Source of the DNA: Cytobacillus sp. FSL H8-0458
GTDB taxonomy: Bacteria; Bacillota; Bacilli; Bacillales; Cytobacillaceae
Assembly: GCF_038002165.1 (NCBI RefSeq)
Contig: NZ_JBBOBR010000001.1
Location: 3,286,001 to 3,350,000 of the forward strand
Direction of reading: 5' to 3'
Length of the DNA: 64,000 nucleotides
A model generated the notes under the pieces. It was not told the DNA's origin and searched no databases. It worked only from the letters and a program-made list of their open reading frames with translations. The translations under genes and the position numbers were made by a program. The stretch's first letter is position 1. Each line of letters starts with the position of its first letter. Positions 50,989 through 59,917 of the stretch are shown one piece after another.

Positions 50989-51719
50989 ACGCGCTTCACC
51001 TCGATATCCCCGACTGCAAAAGAAGTGAAAATTTTAACGCGCTGGCCTGATTGATCATAGCCAGGCGTCTGAAGGTGAAGGTGCTGATTAAACATCTTGG
51101 ATTCTTCGTACTCGAATATTCGGGCCTTTCCGGCTATGGCTGAATGACTGACACTAACCTCCACGTCATAGGGAACAAGCACCTGCACATTTCCGATGAA
51201 GTTCCGGATGAAAATGACGGTTTCTCCCTTAGGAATAACTGTATAGCTTAAATCAATGACCGTATCACCTATGCCGGTCTGGATATTAATATCATTCCAC
51301 TCGTACACCTGCTCAGGCGTTTTTTGCTGGCCGACAAATATATTGGAAAAAAGAGGATTCTTTTTTATGACTGTTTCTTTCTGAAGATTTACTGCCGATT
51401 CCTTTAACTCCGGCTGAATCCGTTTAGGTGCCTTTTTGGACTGCCCAAACTGAATCAGCAGATGAACCAGAATCGCCAGCAGGAAAAATTTGAGCGTCAT
51501 CATGCTGAAAATATTGATGAGCAGAAAAATTAATCCAAGCCAGAAAAGCCATTTACCGGAGCTCTTAGGCATCCACTTTCTTCCGATATATACCATTCCA
51601 ATTGGCACAAGAAGAGAGAATACCACGCCGCTGTTAAAAAAGGCTATTTCCACAAAGAGAAAGACAATGCCCAATATGATGATCCAGCTCATATAATCGC
51701 TTTTGTTGTTCGTGTTCAT
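50985..51719 (-). CDS. liaF: LiaF-like negative regulator
   Basis: This 244-residue protein has N-terminal helices (about 10 to 95) followed by the cell-wall-active antibiotics response domain (GIGDTVIDLSYTVIPKGETV then VIFIRNFIGNVQVLVPYDV). It keeps LiaS off without stress. It is coupled to liaS. The start has AAAAGGGGGATG. Confidence 0.93.
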   Translation of the reverse strand: MNTNNKSDYMSWIIILGIVFLFVEIAFFNSGVVFSLLVPIGMVYIGRKWMPKSSGKWLFWLGLIFLLINIFSMMTLKFFLLAILVHLLIQFGQSKKAPKRIQPELKESAVNLQKETVIKKNPLFSNIFVGQQKTPEQVYEWNDINIQTGIGDTVIDLSYTVIPKGETVIFIRNFIGNVQVLVPYDVEVSVSHSAIAGKARIFEYEESKMFNQHLHLQTPGYDQSGQRVKIFTSFAVGDIEVKRV

Positions 51720-51902
51720 GAGGCATCCCCCTTTTGTGTAATGGAATGATTGATTAAAAGGCGCAGTATTTCCACGCCTTTTTAGAATACCATTTTTTGT
51801 TCATTAAGTAGAAAGAGTTTTTATCTTTTTTGGGAAAAAGAGCATACAGACAGGGTTTATTTTACTCTCTCGTTAATTTGGGTTGCTGCGTAAGAGATAA
51901 CA

Positions 51903-52535
51903 CTACAATACTGGCTTCTTCTCCATCTCTTTTTCCAGCTGCGCAATGCGTGCATCGATTGTGCTGCGGTGATAGGAGCTTTTCACCTGATGCTCAAGAC
52001 GGTCAAGATAGGATTCGATTTCCTGGAATTTTGTAAAGGATTTATCATTGTTTTGGTCCAGCACCTTATCCATCCGGTGGTTGGCGCGTGTAATGTTTTC
52101 GCGGCCCATCAGCTCCATGCGGCGGATATGCATATCCTTCAGTTTATGCTTCATTTCCTCGTATTTTCTTTCAAGATCACCCATTTGATTTACCGCCTGG
52201 TTCAATAGATCCTGCAACCGGCCGGCACGCTCTTCATACTGCATTTGCTCCTGTGAGGCAAACTGATGGAGTTCCTCTTCACCTGCCTGTAAAGCAACCT
52301 CTGCCTGGCGCTTGCGTTTGTCTGCAAGATTTTTCGCCTGCTCGTATTCCCGGGTGAATTCTTCCTTTAATGTATATTGACGTTCCAACAGCTTGCGGAC
52401 CTTCTCAGTTTCCCGCTCACAATCACGAAGGTGTTGGTTTAAAAGTGCAATTGGATTCCTTTTTTCCTTTTTATCCAATGCTTCATGAAGATCTGCCATT
52501 ACTGTATCTTTGATTCTTGTTAATAGGTTTGCCAT
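51903..52535 (-). CDS. liaH: PspA/IM30 family protein, LiaH-like
   Basis: This 210-residue coiled-coil membrane-repair protein begins MANLLTRIKDTVMADLHEAL with the long PspA helices (KHKLKDMHIRRMELMGRENI). It oligomerises at the stressed membrane. The start has AAGGAGAGATCG. It overlaps no neighbour; a gap of 183 bases without a clear terminator separates it from liaF. Confidence 0.93.
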   Translation of the reverse strand: MANLLTRIKDTVMADLHEALDKKEKRNPIALLNQHLRDCERETEKVRKLLERQYTLKEEFTREYEQAKNLADKRKRQAEVALQAGEEELHQFASQEQMQYEERAGRLQDLLNQAVNQMGDLERKYEEMKHKLKDMHIRRMELMGRENITRANHRMDKVLDQNNDKSFTKFQEIESYLDRLEHQVKSSYHRSTIDARIAQLEKEMEKKPVL

Positions 52536-52552
52536 ATCGATCTCTCCTTTTT

Positions 52553-52900
52553 TTAGTTTCTGTTTAATTCTGCCCACTGCTTTTCAAAGCTGGCAAAAGG
52601 GTCATTGGCTTCTTCCATTACACTTGAGCTTGAATCGTTCCACTTTTTATAGACCAGATATAAAACGTATGCAGCTGCAAGCCCTAAGATTGCCGGGAAG
52701 TTGGAAGCGGTGGCCATCAAAGCGATGAACCCGATGATTCCATAGCCGATTTTTGCCATCGTGCTTTCTGCTTTTAAAAATTGTTTAAACACAAAGTATA
52801 GAATTCCCGCGCTTACTGCCAGACCCACGATCGGGCCAAGATTTGAAATCAGCACCATCGCCGCAATTCCACCTACTATCAATAATCCAAGTTTTTTCAT
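52553..52900 (-). CDS. liaI: LiaI-like membrane protein
   Basis: This 115-residue protein has four hydrophobic stretches starting LGLLIVGGIAAMVLISNLGP and a polar tail ending DPFASFEKQWAELNRN. LiaI is the membrane anchor of LiaH. It is the first gene of the operon, and the liaH start follows 17 bases after its stop. Confidence 0.88.
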   Translation of the reverse strand: MKKLGLLIVGGIAAMVLISNLGPIVGLAVSAGILYFVFKQFLKAESTMAKIGYGIIGFIALMATASNFPAILGLAAAYVLYLVYKKWNDSSSSVMEEANDPFASFEKQWAELNRN

Positions 52901-52948
52901 TTTTCATTTCCTCCTTTCTTGATTTCATCTTACCTGTAATAGGTAAAT

Positions 52949-52996
52949 GCTATAACGAGCCTCAGCTTTATTTTCAAATAAGACCTGAGACGTAGC
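52949..52996 (-). promoter_or_regulatory. lia operon promoter with candidate LiaR box
   Basis: TTGAAA (52977 to 52972), a 17-base spacer and TATAGC (52954 to 52949) make a sigma-A promoter. Just upstream TACGTCTCAGGTCTTATT is a plausible LiaR-binding region at about -45. The box is weakly defined. Confidence 0.55.
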
Positions 52997-53148
52997 AGTT
53001 GGTCGGCCTCTTTCAATTTAGCTGGGAAATCTGGAAAAAGAATGTACGTTAGTACAGCAGATTAGGGGGTACACATGGGGTATGCAATCAAATAACGATG
53101 TCTGCATTGCGCAGGTTTTTATACATCAATTGAAGTGGAGGTCTTCCC

Positions 53149-53658
53149 ATGTTTGGGTATGATGATTTTTTGAAGTTCATGCAAGCCTTTTTTGTGGTAT
53201 TCCCTATAGTGACGCTCATTCATTTATTGGGTCATATATTCTTTGCAGCCATTTTTGGCGGAAAAGGGATACGGGTTATTATTGGCACAGGCAAAATACT
53301 ATTCTCAATGAAGTTTTTGGAGGTTAGGCGGTTTTACTTCTGGTATGGAGGGTGTGAGTATACTTCTTTAACATACAGCAATAAACTGACCAAATCTCTT
53401 ATCTTTTTAGGAGGGTCCATTTTAAACATTGCCAGTATTTTTCTTGTGAATTACTTGATCCGAATCGGCATTCTGGATGCTAATATGCTGTGGTACCAAT
53501 TTGTCTATTTTTCCTTTTATTACGTCTTTTTCGCCCTGCTGCCAATGGATATGGCAGATGGCACGCTTAGTGACGGGAAGGCCATGTACAAGCTCTGGGT
53601 TGATAAAAATGAAGATGATTCTTCAGCTGACTGCCAGCTGGTTGATGAAGAAAGATAG
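53149..53658 (+). CDS. site-2-protease-like membrane protein lacking the catalytic Glu
   Basis: This 169-residue protein has four or so membrane helices. VTLIHLLGHIFFAAIFGGKG (His25 and His29) stands where M50 proteases have HExxH, with Leu replacing Glu. LLPMDMADGTLSDGKAMYKL fits the second M50 motif, xDxxxDG. So the metal ligands could be kept without catalysis, or it is a small remote member. The start has GGAGGTC. Confidence 0.6.
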   Translation: MFGYDDFLKFMQAFFVVFPIVTLIHLLGHIFFAAIFGGKGIRVIIGTGKILFSMKFLEVRRFYFWYGGCEYTSLTYSNKLTKSLIFLGGSILNIASIFLVNYLIRIGILDANMLWYQFVYFSFYYVFFALLPMDMADGTLSDGKAMYKLWVDKNEDDSSADCQLVDEER

Positions 53659-53667
53659 TGTGCATTC

Positions 53668-53700
53668 AAAAGGAAGCTCCGATCACCGGAGCTTCCTTTT
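53668..53700 (+). terminator. rho-independent terminator
   Basis: AAAAGGAAGCTCC and GGAGCTTCCTTTT form a 13-bp stem with the loop GATCACC. Confidence 0.92.
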
Positions 53701-53834
53701 TGCATTATTTTCTTTTCATAATGGTTTCTTGCCTGCAGCGCCCAATGCTGATTGGAACCAGCTGATAAAAGAGTTTTTTCGGCACATGAAAGAATTCTTT
53801 CCTGCCAATACTAATGGCGGAGGTGAAGTGTGAT

Positions 53835-54770
53835 ATGTATTTCTCATGGATGTTAGGTATTATGTTATTAGCACAAACACAGACTGCTGGACTTCCAGAA
53901 GATTTATCCATTGCAAATAACGGCGAATCCATTTCAAATATCAGCAGAATCAACTATCAATTACCTTTTCCCGGGCTTCCTCTGGTAGATAGTGAACGGT
54001 TCATTCGTCTCCTTGAGACATTGGATCGTCAGACCTATATTCCCCCTATGAACGCTTACATAGACGATAGCGGGCGGATCGTTGCCGAGAAACCTGGGAA
54101 AATCCTGCACCGCAAAGCATTCATAGATATTTTCTATACATATTTTTATAATAAGGGACCGGCTAGAATTCAGATTCCGATGCTCCCCGTTTATCCAAGA
54201 GTGGATAAGGACCTTCTTTCCCATATCCGGGTTAAAATGATCGGCCAGTATGTTACATACTTTAATCCGAGTAACACCTCACGCTCTCATAATATTCAGC
54301 TTGCAGCCGAAGCCCTTGATAACACTGTTGTTTTTCCGAATGAAGTATTTTCTTTTAACCGTGCTGTCGGCAAAAGAACAGCGGGGAAAGGCTATAGGCG
54401 CGCTCCGGTTATCGTAAGAGGGGAATTGTCGGAAGATATCGGGGGCGGGATCTGCCAGGTATCCTCCACTCTGTTTAATGCAGTTGACCGGGCAGGCGTC
54501 AAGGTGCTCGAGAGGTATTCCCACAGCAAGAAAGTTCCATATGTACCGCCCGGCCGGGATGCAACGGTAAGCTGGTATGGCCCTGATTTCACCTTTAAGA
54601 ACCGTTACAGCTTTCCCCTGCTTATACGGGCAAAGGCCCTGCACGGCCAGATGGTGATCAGAGTATACTCATCTGATGAAATAGACTATGAGCCACGCCA
54701 GGTTCCGAAGGCTACTAAAATGCTGCCGGAAGAAATCAGCATTGAAAAGGAAGCGGTTAAAGAGGATTGA
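53835..54770 (+). CDS. VanW family protein
   Basis: This 311-residue protein has a short N-terminal hydrophobic segment (MYFSWMLGIMLLAQTQTAG), a weak signal. The VanW domain occupies about 130 to 260, with VVFPNEVFSFNRAVGKRTAG, then EDIGGGICQVSSTLFNAVDR (the catalytic-type Cys) and GRDATVSWYGPDFTFKNRYS. The family includes bacterial peptidoglycan and vancomycin-related proteins of unclear chemistry. Start 53835 is favoured over 53814 by GGAGGTG. An unexplained open stretch of about 45 codons precedes it. Confidence 0.9.
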   Translation: MYFSWMLGIMLLAQTQTAGLPEDLSIANNGESISNISRINYQLPFPGLPLVDSERFIRLLETLDRQTYIPPMNAYIDDSGRIVAEKPGKILHRKAFIDIFYTYFYNKGPARIQIPMLPVYPRVDKDLLSHIRVKMIGQYVTYFNPSNTSRSHNIQLAAEALDNTVVFPNEVFSFNRAVGKRTAGKGYRRAPVIVRGELSEDIGGGICQVSSTLFNAVDRAGVKVLERYSHSKKVPYVPPGRDATVSWYGPDFTFKNRYSFPLLIRAKALHGQMVIRVYSSDEIDYEPRQVPKATKMLPEEISIEKEAVKED

Positions 54771-54805
54771 TAACCTTCAATTCATTCGGGCTAATTTAGT
54801 TGCAT

Positions 54806-55063
54806 CTATATAAAAAGACCAAGGAGCATTATTACCAGCCCAAAGATCGCAGAGACTCGCTTCACGCTCCTGTTCTGCCCGGGCTTTAGAAATAAACTGA
54901 TCAAAAAACCCACTGGCAAAACAATGCCATTAAAGCTAAAAGTAAATGTTCCTAATAGATAATAACCAATCAGCTTCAGCACCAAGTGTTGTTCTTCCTC
55001 ATTCCTGCTGCGGAACAAAAGATAAATACCGGCTGCCCATAAAAGTAAAAAGATTATAATCAT
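54806..55063 (-). CDS. hypothetical small membrane protein
   Basis: This 85-residue protein has three hydrophobic stretches (MIIIFLLLWAAGIYLLF, LIGYYLLGTFTFSFNGIVL, SAIFGLVIMLLGLFI) and basic loops. The ATG at 55063 is favoured by AAAAGGGGTG. Family is unknown. Confidence 0.55.
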   Translation of the reverse strand: MIIIFLLLWAAGIYLLFRSRNEEEQHLVLKLIGYYLLGTFTFSFNGIVLPVGFLISLFLKPGQNRSVKRVSAIFGLVIMLLGLFI

Positions 55064-55121
55064 GCTATGCACCCCTTTTAGATACGGTATTCTGTGTTAA
55101 GCAGGAAAGTGCCAAAGATAG

Positions 55122-55148
55122 AAAACACCCGCTCAGTAGCGGGTGTTC
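55122..55148 (-). terminator. terminator of the RraA-like gene
   Basis: AACACCCGCT and GCGGGTGTT pair around a 5-base loop and are followed on the minus strand by TTTCTATC. It is a GC-rich, stable hairpin. Confidence 0.75.
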
Positions 55149-55152
55149 AACT

Positions 55153-55632
55153 TTAAGAAAGTGGAACAGAAGAGACAATCACACCATCTTCATCTGCATA
55201 TACATATTCACCCGGTTTCCAGTCAATCCCGCCAAACGTGACAGGAATGCTGCGGTCCCCTTTTCCTTCTTTTCGGCTCTTCAAAGGATTTGAGCCAAGT
55301 GCCAGGATGCCTGTATCGAGGCTTCCAAGCTCCACTGTGTCCCGAACGCATCCATAAATAATCACACCGGCAAGCTTTCTTGATTGAGCAATCTCACCAA
55401 GCCGATCACCCATTAGTGCGCACCTTTTCGAACCGCCGCCATCCACCACCAGTACACTTCCCTCTGGAATTGACTCCAGTGCCTCTTTTACCAGCACGTT
55501 ATCTTCAAACACTCTAACCGTAGAAATGGGACCGGAAAACTTTCTTTTTTGCCCATAAGATTTAAACTCCTGCTGGCAAATACGCAGCTCCTGGCTGTGA
55601 TCATCACATAAATCTGCCGTTTTAAAATCCAA
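55153..55632 (-). CDS. RraA family protein (HMG/CHA aldolase-like)
   Basis: This 159-residue protein has the fold of RraA: MDFKTADLCDDHSQELRICQ, then VLVVDGGGSKRCALMGDRLG and GVIIYGCVRDTVELGSLDTG. In Bacilli such proteins may be 4-hydroxy-4-methyl-2-oxoglutarate aldolases, as the GDRLGE and GCVRD residues are conserved, rather than RNase E inhibitors. The start has AAAGGAGGAG. Confidence 0.9.
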   Translation of the reverse strand: MDFKTADLCDDHSQELRICQQEFKSYGQKRKFSGPISTVRVFEDNVLVKEALESIPEGSVLVVDGGGSKRCALMGDRLGEIAQSRKLAGVIIYGCVRDTVELGSLDTGILALGSNPLKSRKEGKGDRSIPVTFGGIDWKPGEYVYADEDGVIVSSVPLS

Positions 55633-55810
55633 AAGAGATCTCCTCCTTTAGCGCTTTTGGCTGTAAACCTCTTTATGCCATCTTTCAATACTTCGATATG
55701 CAGCAGCCTGTTCCCTTCCTATTTTCATAATCAAAAGGGAAAGATTGCAGATTTCAGGCATATATCTTTTAGTAAGGAAACTCTGCGCTAAAGAAAAGGG
55801 AGGTTAAAGG

Positions 55811-55954
55811 ATGGCTTTAATGTGGGCTATTACAATCGGTTTTATTGTTTCATTGGGGCTTGTCGGATTTATGCTTGTCCATTTTCTAAAAGGTGCAATG
55901 GATTCCCGCGATTCCACGACTGTTGACAGGATTCAGAGTAATTCGAAAGACTAG
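55811..55954 (+). CDS. 47-residue membrane peptide
   Basis: It starts at ATG 55811 after GGGAGGTTAAAGG. One membrane helix (MWAITIGFIVSLGLVGFMLV) is followed by a polar tail (HFLKGAMDSRDSTTVDRIQS). It is too short for routine calling, but it has an ideal ribosome binding site and a terminator of its own. Confidence 0.65.
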   Translation: MALMWAITIGFIVSLGLVGFMLVHFLKGAMDSRDSTTVDRIQSNSKD

Positions 55955-55956
55955 TG

Positions 55957-55987
55957 AAAAGAGGCTGCCGGAATTGGCAGCCTCTTT
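55957..55987. terminator. bidirectional terminator
   Basis: AAAAGAGGCTGCC and GGCAGCCTCTTT form a 12-bp stem at the end of the converging Fpg gene. Confidence 0.9.
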
Positions 55988-56798
55988 ACTGGCTTTGACA
56001 ATTTGCACAATAGAACGTTTTCCGTGAAGATATTTCTTCTTTCACTATAGGGCTGCTGCAGCGGAGGCATGGCTCTCCTTCTCTGTCATAGACCCTGCAC
56101 TGCTCATTATACCCCCCGGTTTTGGCATCTCCTTTAAACAAAGACTCTTCCATATAGCCTCCAAACTGAATGGCACGGGTTAATACGCCCTTCATGGACT
56201 GATACAGGATTTTTATTTCATCCTCATCCAATTCATCTGCTTTTTTCATTGGAAGCAGTCCGGCCTCAAAACAGATTTCATCACTGTAGCAGTTGCCGAT
56301 TCCCGAGAGAAACTTCTGATTGACTAATGTTGTTTTCAGAATTCCCCTTCTGCTTCTGATCAGTTCATGAAAGGCCGGAAATCCCAGCGTGTGATCCAGA
56401 GGCTCCGGTCCCAGACCGGAAAGCTTCTTTTCCGCCTCAGCGTCTGTCAGCAAGTGCAGATAGCCAAGTCTTAGTCCAATAAAATAAAGCTTTTTATCAC
56501 CAAAAGAAATAATAACCTGTTTGGTTCGCTCAGGATTGTCCGCTTCGCTGCCGATATACATCCAGCCACCGAGCATAAGGTGCAGCAGCAGGTTTTTACC
56601 GGAGCTCAACTTGAAAATAAGGTGCTTGGCTCTTCTTTGGATTTCGGTTATTTGCACATTAATCAGCTGACTTTTTAATTGGGCAGGCTGCACATTGATT
56701 GATTTTTCACGGTTTACCTCTACATCAGTAATGACTTTACGGACCAGTTTCTCCGTTAACAGCCTTCTGTAGGTTTCCATTTCCGGAAGCTCAGGCAT
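55986..56798 (-). CDS. formamidopyrimidine-DNA glycosylase family protein
   Basis: This 270-residue base-excision repair enzyme begins MPELPEMETYRRLL, so Pro2 and Glu3 are the catalytic residues. The H2TH region is QKFLSGIGNCYSDEICFEAG, and the zinc finger is CRVYDREGEPCLRCSSPIVK then FYCANCQSQ. It is distinct from a typical polA-linked mutM by context and may be a paralogue. The start has GGAAGGAG. Confidence 0.93.
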   Translation of the reverse strand: MPELPEMETYRRLLTEKLVRKVITDVEVNREKSINVQPAQLKSQLINVQITEIQRRAKHLIFKLSSGKNLLLHLMLGGWMYIGSEADNPERTKQVIISFGDKKLYFIGLRLGYLHLLTDAEAEKKLSGLGPEPLDHTLGFPAFHELIRSRRGILKTTLVNQKFLSGIGNCYSDEICFEAGLLPMKKADELDEDEIKILYQSMKGVLTRAIQFGGYMEESLFKGDAKTGGYNEQCRVYDREGEPCLRCSSPIVKEEISSRKTFYCANCQSQ

Positions 56799-56969
56799 GG
56801 TGTCAGCTCCTTCCTAAAATTCTGTTATCTTAGTATTTAATGGAAGGATTCATCTCATTCCTAAAAACTGCACAATCAATTTTTTCATTTGTTCAATGTT
56901 TCGTAACAATGGTTTCCAATATTTTGATGTTTGAAATGGTACGATGATTCCTAAGGGAGGTTTTTCCAT

Positions 56970-57446
56970 ATGCAAAAGAACCGTTCCAGCAATCAGGCTT
57001 TAATGTTTTTTATCATTTATATTGCATTATTAGGCAGTTTAATTTTTGCGGCTGTCTCTTTCACACCCACTTTTCAACAGGAACAGCCTTCAGAAATTTC
57101 TTCTGCTTTCATTCAGAAGCACAATCAGGAAAAGAAAGCAGCTGAGAATGAAGGAAAATGGCAGCCATCCAATACTTTTGTGATTACAGCCATTTCCATA
57201 GGCTCTTGTCTTGATATCATCGTTGTGCTTCTCTGGGCCCGTCATGAAAATAAAAAGACAAAGCAGGGGGAATTCTCTAATCCTGATAGATTAACCAACA
57301 AGAAATGGTTCTGGTATCTGGTTTCAATGGGCATTGTTTTGCCCAAGGACGGCAAGTTGATATTCAGCCTGAAAAATTTCATCTTAACTGTTATCTTTTT
57401 TGTTTTATTGAAGTTTTTGCTGTTTGACCAGCTTGAGAGCATCTAA
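56970..57446 (+). CDS. hypothetical membrane protein
   Basis: This 158-residue protein has three membrane helices (MFFIIYIALLGSLIFAAVSF, FVITAISIGSCLDIIVVLLW, LKNFILTVIFFVLLKFLLF). A polar external stretch (EISSAFIQKHNQEKKAAENE) lies between the first two. The start has GGGAGG. Family is unknown. Confidence 0.7.
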   Translation: MQKNRSSNQALMFFIIYIALLGSLIFAAVSFTPTFQQEQPSEISSAFIQKHNQEKKAAENEGKWQPSNTFVITAISIGSCLDIIVVLLWARHENKKTKQGEFSNPDRLTNKKWFWYLVSMGIVLPKDGKLIFSLKNFILTVIFFVLLKFLLFDQLESI

Positions 57447-57451
57447 AATCA

Positions 57452-58585
57452 TCACAGGCTCCGATTAGCAGCCTCATTCAGCTGTGCAATAATATCATCC
57501 GCATGTTCAATACCGATGGATATCCTTACCACCTGCTTGGTAATGCCGAGTTCTTTGCATACTTCAGGAGGCAGTGCCCGGTGGGATGTTGTCAGAGGAT
57601 GAGATACAGACGTTTCAACACCCGCAAGTGTCGGCACAATTTTAATCCATCCAAGTTCTTTAAAAAATTTATTCACATCAGCACGATCAGATAATTCAAT
57701 CGTGACAATGGCACCGAACCCTTCTTCGCCGTGCTGAAAAGGATAATAGACCTTCTTTACTTCCTGGTTTTGCTCCAATGCCCTTGCCGTTTTTCTGGCA
57801 TTGGCAGACTGCTGCTTCATTCTGAGAGCCAGCGTTTTCGCTCCCCTGCAGGTCAGCCAGGCTTCAAACGGACTTAAATTTGCCCCGAGGTTTACAATTT
57901 TACCGTGCGCTTTTCCAACCAGCTCTTCATCTCCAGCGAGGACACCTGCAGTAATATCACTGTGTCCGCCTATGTATTTGGTTGCACTGTGGACGACTAG
58001 ATCAATGCCTTTCAAATAGGGTTGGCAATGATAGGGAGTGGCAAATGTATTATCAATCAGGGTAACTAGATGATGCTTCTTCGCCAGGCGGACGACATCT
58101 TCAAGGTTTTCCACCCGCAATAAAGGATTTGTGATGCTTTCTGAATATAGAAGTTTTGTATTCTCCCTTATGGCCCCCTCCACCTGATGAGCATCAGAAA
58201 AAGGCACAACGGTTACTTCTATACCGAGCTGTGTCAGCTCTTCCTTGATTAAATGGAAGCTGCCTCCGTACAGGTCATCGGCAGCCACAATATGGTCGCC
58301 GCTTTTGACCACAGCCAGCACTCCCGCAAGGATGGCAGATATACCTGATGAAGCTGCTGTCCCGGCCGGTGCTCCTTCAAGGCCGGCAATTAATTCACCA
58401 AGCTCATCTGTGTTCGGATTTCCGACCCTTGAATAAAGATAATTGCCGTTCCCCTGATAAAATCCCTCCAGCTCATCAAGATCGCTGAAAGCAAAAGCGG
58501 AGGTTTGATAGATTGGTGTGACTTTACTTTTAATTTTGCGATTGCTATTATTTTTTCTATGCAGAACAGAAGTTTCGAAATTCAT
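57452..58585 (-). CDS. trans-sulfuration PLP enzyme (cystathionine synthase/lyase or methionine gamma-lyase type)
   Basis: This 377-residue Cys/Met-metabolism PLP enzyme contains the PLP-Lys site DLVVHSATKYIGGHSDITAG, and YLYSRVGNPNTDELGELIAG binds the neighbouring cofactor. Substrate specificity cannot be read. The start is preceded by AAAGGGGAAAGG. There is no SAM or T-box leader in the 138-base gap upstream, so it may not be part of the methionine regulon. Confidence 0.9.
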   Translation of the reverse strand: MNFETSVLHRKNNSNRKIKSKVTPIYQTSAFAFSDLDELEGFYQGNGNYLYSRVGNPNTDELGELIAGLEGAPAGTAASSGISAILAGVLAVVKSGDHIVAADDLYGGSFHLIKEELTQLGIEVTVVPFSDAHQVEGAIRENTKLLYSESITNPLLRVENLEDVVRLAKKHHLVTLIDNTFATPYHCQPYLKGIDLVVHSATKYIGGHSDITAGVLAGDEELVGKAHGKIVNLGANLSPFEAWLTCRGAKTLALRMKQQSANARKTARALEQNQEVKKVYYPFQHGEEGFGAIVTIELSDRADVNKFFKELGWIKIVPTLAGVETSVSHPLTTSHRALPPEVCKELGITKQVVRISIGIEHADDIIAQLNEAANRSL

Positions 58586-58723
58586 TTGGCCTTTCCCCTT
58601 TAATAGAAATAAGTCTGGAGAAATGCCCAGACCTTTTAATGAAAATTAGCTGAATTTATAAAAAATTATATCAATACAGCTTTTATGCGTCAATGAATGA
58701 AAGGGTCTCTACTCTACTTTATT

Positions 58724-59917
58724 CTACTTTACTTCCTTCAGAAAGCTTTTAGTCCTGATGCCCGTCCGCCGAATGATTAGTGTTGTGTCTACATGTATAT
58801 CCGCATCAGCAAATTTTTCATCCCAGTTATTCTGGACCTTTTTGAAATTCTGATAATCCTGTCTCAGCACCACTTCACCAAAACCAAAAATATCGGTACC
58901 ATACTCCTGCTGGACCTTCTTAATCGTTTTTGTAACCATATCATTGATCTGCTTTTGGGCAATTTCTCCATTTTCTTCGTATGTCTTCGCTTTATCAAAC
59001 TGATCATTGCAATGAGTCCCGTCAATATATGCCTCTGCTCTAATTTTTATATGAATGTCTGCTTTTCCATTCTCGAGTTTTCCTTTAATCTTTGTACTTG
59101 TATCGTATACTCTCATCCCCATATACCGGTTTTCGCTGCATTTTACAGTAATCGACGTTTTATCAAGCTTATCCTGGATCCATAAGTAATTTCTTGAATC
59201 CTCCAGTGTCAGAAATCCTTCCAGCTTATCACCTTTGAATATTGCCAGAGAGTCCAGGACGACAAGCGCCTCCGGGGTGACCTTCATCATATTTTCCACA
59301 CTTGAGCCAGCCTCCGGATCACCCTTTATCCTGACAGCTGCCATTACAGGCTGACGGCCACGAGCGGTCCATGCCGTAATGACATCATTCATTCTCACTC
59401 CCGGGTCTCCGCCCCAATCCTTCATCATCGTGTCCAGCTGAGTATGCAGCTTTAAAGATGTAGATTTCTGGAATTGATACGTCACTTTTAGAATGTCAGA
59501 ACCTTTGGCTTCTCTTGCAATCAATATATTAAAATCATCACGGATTTCCCGGTTTCTTTCCAGAAAATCAATGAAGTCAATAATCCCCTCTTTCGCAAGC
59601 TCCTCTCCGATAATCAGTGTTCGCATGTGAGAATAGATCAGGTGCCTGGACATCCCTTCATTCATTCTATAGGTCAGCTCTGCCAGAGAATTCCCTTCCG
59701 CAGAGTAAACAATTGATGGAGCAAAGCCGCTGGCGGTGCGGTTATTCAATTCAGTTGCATTAATGCCTTCTACAGTCAGAATATACTTATCGTTTTCTCC
59801 CTTATCCACAGCCATTCCTGTGACAACGGTTATTTCACCCAGTTCTCTTTGATCCCAGCATCCGGCCAGCAGTATTGCCGCTAAAAAAATGGCGGACATC
59901 ACACCAAATTTTTTCAA
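58724..59917 (-). CDS. Ger(x)C spore germination lipoprotein
   Basis: The protein has 397 residues. The signal peptide and lipobox are FLAAILLAGCWDQRELGEI. The rest is the three-domain GerC fold (GVRMNDVITAWTARGRQPVM). It starts with a TTG whose TGA overlap couples it to GerA. It is the outer component of the germinant receptor in the spore inner membrane. Confidence 0.95.
   Translation of the reverse strand: MKKFGVMSAIFLAAILLAGCWDQRELGEITVVTGMAVDKGENDKYILTVEGINATELNNRTASGFAPSIVYSAEGNSLAELTYRMNEGMSRHLIYSHMRTLIIGEELAKEGIIDFIDFLERNREIRDDFNILIAREAKGSDILKVTYQFQKSTSLKLHTQLDTMMKDWGGDPGVRMNDVITAWTARGRQPVMAAVRIKGDPEAGSSVENMMKVTPEALVVLDSLAIFKGDKLEGFLTLEDSRNYLWIQDKLDKTSITVKCSENRYMGMRVYDTSTKIKGKLENGKADIHIKIRAEAYIDGTHCNDQFDKAKTYEENGEIAQKQINDMVTKTIKKVQQEYGTDIFGFGEVVLRQDYQNFKKVQNNWDEKFADADIHVDTTLIIRRTGIRTKSFLKEVK

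Noticed and set aside
53699-53833. Open stretch of about 45 codons before the VanW gene (reading LPAAPNADWNQLIKEFFRHM)
   Set aside because: No start codon with a ribosome binding site in this frame. It lies right after a terminator. It may be the remnant of an older gene, but I cannot support it as one.
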